Positions 6,354 through 10,052 of a stretch of 10,052 nucleotides of DNA are shown one piece after another. Origin of the DNA: Pseudomonadota bacterium. Lineage in GTDB: Bacteria; Pseudomonadota; Alphaproteobacteria; Rhizobiales; Hyphomicrobiaceae. Every line of letters begins with the position of its first letter. Within the stretch, counting starts at the first letter, position 1. The stretch spans positions 1 to 10,052 of the forward strand of contig JAKAXS010000076.1 of assembly GCA_021816505.1 (NCBI GenBank), in the 5' to 3' direction. The notes beneath the pieces were generated by a model. It made no database searches, had not been told where the DNA came from, and saw only the letters and a list, made by a program, of their open reading frames with translations. Made by a program: the position numbers and the translations under genes.

Positions 6354-7408
6354 CCGAAGCGAGCGCACATCCCCCGCGCAGCGTCCTCTACATCGACGAC
6401 GACGAGGCCTTGGCTTCGCTCGTCGCGAAGCATTTGAAGCGTGAGGGCTTCGTCGTGGAAGTGGCGACCCAGCCAGCACAGGCGCTGGAAATTCTGCGCG
6501 CCCGGAGGTTCGATGCCGTCGCGCTCGATCACTTCATGCCGGAACGCCTTGGCCTCGACATGCTGCCGGACATCCGTGCGCTGGCCAACGCGCCGCCGGT
6601 GATCTACGTCACGGGCAGCGAAGACAGCCGCATTGCCGTCGCCGCGCTCAAAGCCGGCGCGGCCGACTACGTCGTGAAGGATGTGGCCGGCGAGTTCCTC
6701 TCGCTGTTGAGTTCGATCATCGAACAGGCCGTGCAGCACGAAGAGACGCGGCGCGCGAAGGCGAAAGCCGAGCATGAAATGCGTATCGCGCGCGAGAAGG
6801 CCGAACTGCTGCTGCGCGAAGTCAATCATCGTGTCGCCAACAGTCTGGCGATGGTGGCGAGCCTCGTGCATCTGCAGGAAGCCTCGGTCGAGGATCCTGC
6901 CGCCCGCTTCGCGCTTGCCGAAACGCAGCACCGCATCACCGCTATCGCGCAGGTGCATCGCAGCCTCTACACGTCGGACAACGTCAGCTCCGTGTCGATG
7001 GGCGAATACCTCGGGCGCATCGTCAAGGACCTGGAGAGCTCGCTGTCGTCGCATGGTGGCGCGTCACATCTGAAGCTCGAAGCCGACGCCGTCGATCTGC
7101 CGCCGGACAAGGCTGTTGCTGTCGGCGTGATCATTACCGAGCTTGTCACCAACGCCTTCAAGTATGCCTACGCGATCGAGAAGCCTGGACCGGTGCTCGT
7201 GAAGCTGGCGCGCGCGGGCGCCGGCCTCAATCTGGAAGTCAGCGATCGAGGGCTTGGCATCAAGAACGGCAATGGCGGCGCGCGTCCGACCGGCACGGGG
7301 CTGGGCATGAAGATCGTACGAACGATGGCGATGTCCCTCGACTCCGAGGTGGCGATCCATGACAACGCACCCGGCACGCGCGTGCAGATCGCGTTCCAGC
7401 CCGCATAG
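6350..7408 (+). CDS. Receiver-HWE/HisKA_2 hybrid histidine kinase
   Basis: A 352-residue soluble protein. Residues about 10-125 form a receiver domain with Asp16-Asp17-Asp18, phospho-Asp60 (in ALDHFMPE), Thr88 and Lys110. A charged helical linker (about 128-155) joins it to a HisKA_2-type dimerisation domain with His160 in REVNHRVANSL. The ATPase part has ELVTNAFKYAY (Asn268), SDRGLGI (Asp300) and TGTGLGM (315-321). The H-box style and short kinase core place it in the HisKA_2/HWE group common in alphaproteobacteria. With no membrane segment or separate sensor, its input is probably phosphorylation of its own receiver. The start overlaps the preceding stop as ATGA, so it is translationally coupled. 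In alphaproteobacteria, kinases of this class often feed general-stress or light signalling, but no PhyR or EcfG gene is present here to support that. Confidence 0.92.
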   Translation: MTEASAHPPRSVLYIDDDEALASLVAKHLKREGFVVEVATQPAQALEILRARRFDAVALDHFMPERLGLDMLPDIRALANAPPVIYVTGSEDSRIAVAALKAGAADYVVKDVAGEFLSLLSSIIEQAVQHEETRRAKAKAEHEMRIAREKAELLLREVNHRVANSLAMVASLVHLQEASVEDPAARFALAETQHRITAIAQVHRSLYTSDNVSSVSMGEYLGRIVKDLESSLSSHGGASHLKLEADAVDLPPDKAVAVGVIITELVTNAFKYAYAIEKPGPVLVKLARAGAGLNLEVSDRGLGIKNGNGGARPTGTGLGMKIVRTMAMSLDSEVAIHDNAPGTRVQIAFQPA

Positions 7409-7414
7409 GCCGGG

Positions 7415-7933
7415 TTATTTCGCGTCGATGCGTTTGAAACCGTCGCGATTGGGCATCTGCACTTTGGGCAACGATTGTGCGTTCATCACGTCACCCGGCG
7501 CGACGACGCCGTTCAGCTGAAGCAGATAGGCCGCGACGGCATACGCCTCGTCGACCGAGAGCGAGCCCGGTTTGTCCATCGGCATGGCGCGGCGCGTGTA
7601 GTCGAACAGCGTCGTGGCATAGGGCCAGAACGACCCGATCGTCTGCGCGGTGTCGGGATCCGTCAGCGGGATCTCGCGCCCCACGAGTTCTTCCGCGGTC
7701 TCGCCGCGTCCTTCCGGTCCATGGCAGTTTGAGCATTTGGCATCGTAGATCGCCCTGCCCTGCTCGGCGGTGCCGCCGCCCTGCGGCAGACCGCGTCCGT
7801 CCGGGAAAACCGTCGTGTCCCAGGCCGCAACAACGTCGGCGGGAACGGGCTTACCCAGACGCAGCGGATCGGCTGCATACGCCGAAGGCGCCAGGACGAC
7901 AGCAAGAGCGAGCACCAGCCTACGCATAGACAT
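7415..7933 (-). CDS. soxD: SoxD-like single-haem cytochrome c
   Basis: A 172-residue precursor with a signal peptide (MSMRRLVLALAVVLAPSAYA, likely cut after residue 20) that sends it to the periplasm. One haem site is present, CSNCH (Cys67, Cys70, His71); the distal ligand is probably Met117 in RRAMPMDKPGSL. The segments AAWDTTVFPDGRGLP, GSFWPYATTLFDYTRRAMP and VQMPNRDGF match the N-terminal haem domain of SoxD. The classical Paracoccus protein is a larger diheme cytochrome, so this is a one-domain version; SorB-type cytochrome is an alternative name. It would take electrons from the SoxC-type enzyme. The start overlaps the soxC end by 14 nt; an ATG two codons later would also serve. It is the last gene of the sox unit and its stop lies 6 nt from that of the hybrid kinase on the other strand. 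Confidence 0.88.
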   Translation of the reverse strand: MSMRRLVLALAVVLAPSAYAADPLRLGKPVPADVVAAWDTTVFPDGRGLPQGGGTAEQGRAIYDAKCSNCHGPEGRGETAEELVGREIPLTDPDTAQTIGSFWPYATTLFDYTRRAMPMDKPGSLSVDEAYAVAAYLLQLNGVVAPGDVMNAQSLPKVQMPNRDGFKRIDAK

Positions 7934-9221
7934 GGCTCACCGTCCCGTCGTCGGCGACCGCCCACGCGACAATGGCATTGTAGTGGAAGTAGCCGCGGCG
8001 TCCGCGCTCCGCGACCAGCGTCTCCCGCTCCGGCTGGACGTAACCCGTTTCATCCGTCGCGCGGCTCTTCAGGATCGCGGGCTCACCGCTCCAGTTCCAG
8101 GCGGCGCGGAAGCGCGTAAAGCAGCGCGGCAGAACCGGGTCTTGCAACTGGGCGTCCGTCCATGATTTGCCGCCATCGGCGGAGACCTCGACACGCGCGA
8201 CGCGGCCGCGGCCGCTCCAGGCGAGGCCCTTGATCTCGTAGAATCCCTTGTCCTTCAGGCGCTGCATGGCGGAGGGCGACGTGATGACGGATTTGGCTTC
8301 CATCACATACGTGAACTGCCGCGCCGTGCCGTCCGGCTGCAGTTCGGTATACTTGGCGGTTTCATCGCGCGACATCGCCGGCTCGGCCGTGAGGTGGAGG
8401 CGGCGCAGCCATTTGACGTTCAGAATGCCTTCCCAGCCCGGCACGATGAGCCGCATCGGATAGCCCTGTTCGGGGCGGAGGCGTTCGCCGTTCTGGTAGA
8501 GCGCGACAAGGCAGTCCTCGCGCAGCTTGGCCAGCGGGACGCTGACGTTCAACGCACCGGCGTCCGCGCCCTCGACGACGGCCCATTGCGCTTGCGGATC
8601 GACACCCGCCTCGTCGAGGAGCATGGCCAGCGGCACGCCGCTCCACTCGCTGCACGACACGAGACCGTGGAACGAGCCCACCGGACGCTGGATCGGCTCG
8701 GCGTGCCAGCCGGCATTGCTGTTGCCGCCGCATTCGAGGAACAACAGGCGCGACTGCATCGGATACCGCTGCAGCGCCTCCAGCGAGAATGTCAGCGGCT
8801 GGCGCACGAGACCGTGGATCATCAGCCGGTGTTGCCGGGGATCGATGGCCGGCACGCCGTTATGGTGACGCTCGAAGTGCAGTCCGCTCGGCGTGATGAT
8901 GCCTTCGAGCGCCTCCAGCGGAGTCCACGAGACGCCGTTGCCGGGCACATCGGCGTTGCTGCCGACGGCGCGCATGATGCGCCGCTCGTGCTGCGAGGGT
9001 TGCCCATACGGGCTGAACGGCGCGCCGGGCGTTGTCAGGGACGCCGGGTGTGGATCGAGAGGATCGGCCGATTGGGATACGGCGGGTTCACCGGCAAACG
9101 CCGGGGCGGCCGCAGTCGCCGTCGCGAGGATGAGACCCTGCGATAGCAACGCGCGGCGGTGAAGGAGGCCTCCACCCGCCGCGGGCTGCAGTACGTCATC
9201 GCTATCGCGCGAGCCCGCCAT
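7920..9221 (-). CDS. soxC: SoxC-type sulfane/sulfite dehydrogenase molybdenum subunit
   Basis: A 433-residue protein. The N-terminus carries a twin-arginine signal (Arg22-Arg23 in LHRRALLSQG) followed by an alanine-rich hydrophobic stretch ending near AFAGE, consistent with Tat export of a cofactor-loaded enzyme to the periplasm. The oxidoreductase molybdopterin domain contains HFERHHNGVPAIDP and LFLECGGN, with Cys164 as the expected molybdenum ligand. The C-terminal Mo-co dimerisation domain starts near residue 290 (RVARVEVSADGGKSW). This is the sulfite oxidase family, SoxC branch. In the Sox pathway SoxC with SoxD oxidises sulfane sulfur bound to SoxY. The ATG at 9221 has GGGAG 7 nt upstream. 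The gene lies 27 nt after the SoxYZ-like gene and overlaps the cytochrome gene, which fits one electron-transfer complex. A plain sulfite dehydrogenase function remains possible. Confidence 0.92.
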   Translation of the reverse strand: MAGSRDSDDVLQPAAGGGLLHRRALLSQGLILATATAAAPAFAGEPAVSQSADPLDPHPASLTTPGAPFSPYGQPSQHERRIMRAVGSNADVPGNGVSWTPLEALEGIITPSGLHFERHHNGVPAIDPRQHRLMIHGLVRQPLTFSLEALQRYPMQSRLLFLECGGNSNAGWHAEPIQRPVGSFHGLVSCSEWSGVPLAMLLDEAGVDPQAQWAVVEGADAGALNVSVPLAKLREDCLVALYQNGERLRPEQGYPMRLIVPGWEGILNVKWLRRLHLTAEPAMSRDETAKYTELQPDGTARQFTYVMEAKSVITSPSAMQRLKDKGFYEIKGLAWSGRGRVARVEVSADGGKSWTDAQLQDPVLPRCFTRFRAAWNWSGEPAILKSRATDETGYVQPERETLVAERGRRGYFHYNAIVAWAVADDGTVSHVYA

Positions 9222-9248
9222 GGCTTGCTCCCGGCGGGGATCGCTCGA

Positions 9249-10052
9249 TTACGACCCGTCGGTCGTCGCCTTGCCGTTGAACTCCACGCCGGCCGTATCC
9301 TTGCCCGTGACCTCGATCAGGCCATTGCCCGCGGGCGTATACGTGAAGCGGAAGTTTGGATCTTCCGAGATCGTGATGCCGCCTTCCATGCGGAACACGG
9401 TTGCACCGCCCGCCTTCACTTCGAGGTCTTCGACGAAGCGTGCCGGCGGTGTTACGCGTGTCATCGGGTCGATCTGCATGCCCGTGAAGCTGGGATGGCG
9501 GATCATGACTTGCGCTTCGTGCGTGCCTGCGATGCTGGCGGGAACGCTCTTGACCTTGGTGGTGCCGAGGCCCTCGAGCGCCGTCTCGTAATCCTTGCCG
9601 AACGGGGCAGAGCAACCGCCGGCGGCCTTCACGAACTTGGTCGCCATGTGCAGCTTGCCGTCCTCCGTCTCGGCGACGGCGCGCACGAACGTGTAGCGGT
9701 TGACGCGGATGCGCGTCGACAGCATGCGCTCGCCTGCTCCGGCGGCGTCCCCGAACGCGAACGTGGCGGCGACCGGCGCGGGGTTCTTGTCGACGACGAT
9801 CGTAACCTTCTTGACCTTCGCGGCGGTCGCCGCGGGCATCTTGATCGTGATCGGCACCAGCGCGGCATCTTCGGCGCGAACCGGCGCTTCAAGGCTGATG
9901 ACGCCGTCTTCCTCGGCGATGGCCGTCTGGCCGAAGACCGACGTCTTCAGGTCACCCCAAACGTCTTCGTAGGCGGCGGTCGCTGGGATGGCAGCGAACG
10001 CAACAGCCGCGAGGGCCGCGGCAAACATAGATAAAGAGCGGCTAGAAGATCG
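9249..10052 (-). CDS. SoxYZ-like fused sulfur carrier protein (5' end may lie beyond the window)
   Basis: At least 259 residues, counted from the ATG at 10028. A secretory signal (hydrophobic AAALAAVAFAAIPATAA) precedes a SoxY-like domain (about 20-150) ending in GGCSAPFGKD, where Cys139 is the probable sulfur-carrying residue. A SoxZ-like domain follows (about 165-259), marked by IRHPSFTGMQIDP, ARFVEDLEVKAGG and ISEDPNFRF. The ATG at 10028 lacks a Shine-Dalgarno and gives a signal peptide without positive residues. The frame stays open to the right edge and adds arginines (RSSSRSLS), so the true start is probably upstream; I extended the call to the edge. Fused SoxYZ proteins are known as a family often annotated as quinoprotein-dehydrogenase-associated SoxYZ-like carriers. 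The location directly upstream of soxC suggests it carries the substrate for the SoxC enzyme. Confidence 0.87.
   Translation of the reverse strand, partial: RSSSRSLSMFAAALAAVAFAAIPATAAYEDVWGDLKTSVFGQTAIAEEDGVISLEAPVRAEDAALVPITIKMPAATAAKVKKVTIVVDKNPAPVAATFAFGDAAGAGERMLSTRIRVNRYTFVRAVAETEDGKLHMATKFVKAAGGCSAPFGKDYETALEGLGTTKVKSVPASIAGTHEAQVMIRHPSFTGMQIDPMTRVTPPARFVEDLEVKAGGATVFRMEGGITISEDPNFRFTYTPAGNGLIEVTGKDTAGVEFNGKATTDGS

Noticed and set aside
6257..7054. 265-residue - strand frame across the receiver and hybrid kinase genes
   Set aside because: It crosses two confident + strand genes with intact phosphorylation motifs; no recognisable domain.
8394..10034. Long + strand frames opposite soxC and the SoxYZ-like gene
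   Set aside because: Both lie antisense to well-recognised proteins and show shadow-type composition without a Shine-Dalgarno or domain.

Overview
The window looks like chromosomal DNA from a high-GC alphaproteobacterium, probably of the Hyphomicrobiales type. This is inferred from the GC-rich, densely packed coding, an HWE/HisKA_2-type kinase fused to a receiver domain, a CHASE3 kinase paired with a single-domain receiver, and a SoxYZ/SoxC/SoxD-like sulfur module. No rRNA, tRNA, CRISPR array, insertion sequence or phage gene was seen.

Region 1 (1-4101) is surface-polysaccharide export and assembly. A 5'-truncated membrane protein resembling O-antigen polymerases/ligases runs on the + strand and ends at 962. 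Facing it on the - strand are a Wzx-like flippase and, downstream, a two-domain protein with a formyltransferase-like N-terminus and a propeller domain like that of plant GINT1. The flippase and GINT1-like genes probably form one transcription unit. Together the three suggest a Wzx/Wzy-type pathway that moves, polymerises and decorates a lipid-linked glycan.

Region 2 (about 4102-4456) is the only long non-coding stretch. It is much more AT-rich than its surroundings and separates two divergent units. It holds a TATAAT box, an 8-bp inverted repeat and a near-ideal Shine-Dalgarno sequence (TAAGGAGG).

Region 3 (4457-7408) is a translationally coupled signalling operon: a membrane CHASE3 histidine kinase, a stand-alone receiver that overlaps it by 8 nt, and a receiver-HWE kinase hybrid that overlaps the receiver by 4 nt (ATGA). 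A plausible flow is sensor kinase to the small receiver, with the hybrid as a second phosphotransfer node. The first kinase has no ATG, GTG or TTG codon at its expected start. The Shine-Dalgarno points to an ATT codon that restores a complete first membrane helix.

Region 4 (7415 to the right edge, - strand) is a periplasmic sulfur-oxidation module read as soxYZ-like fusion, soxC, then soxD-like single-haem cytochrome c. The carrier would hold a sulfur intermediate on its cysteine, the SoxC-type molybdoenzyme would oxidise it, and the cytochrome would accept the electrons. SoxAX and SoxB are not in the window. The cytochrome gene converges on the hybrid kinase with only 6 nt between the stop codons.

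The clearest unusual points are the probable ATT start, the GINT1-like glycan protein in a bacterial export locus, and the compact Sox module with a fused carrier and a SoxD reduced to one haem domain. I see no wholly new system.
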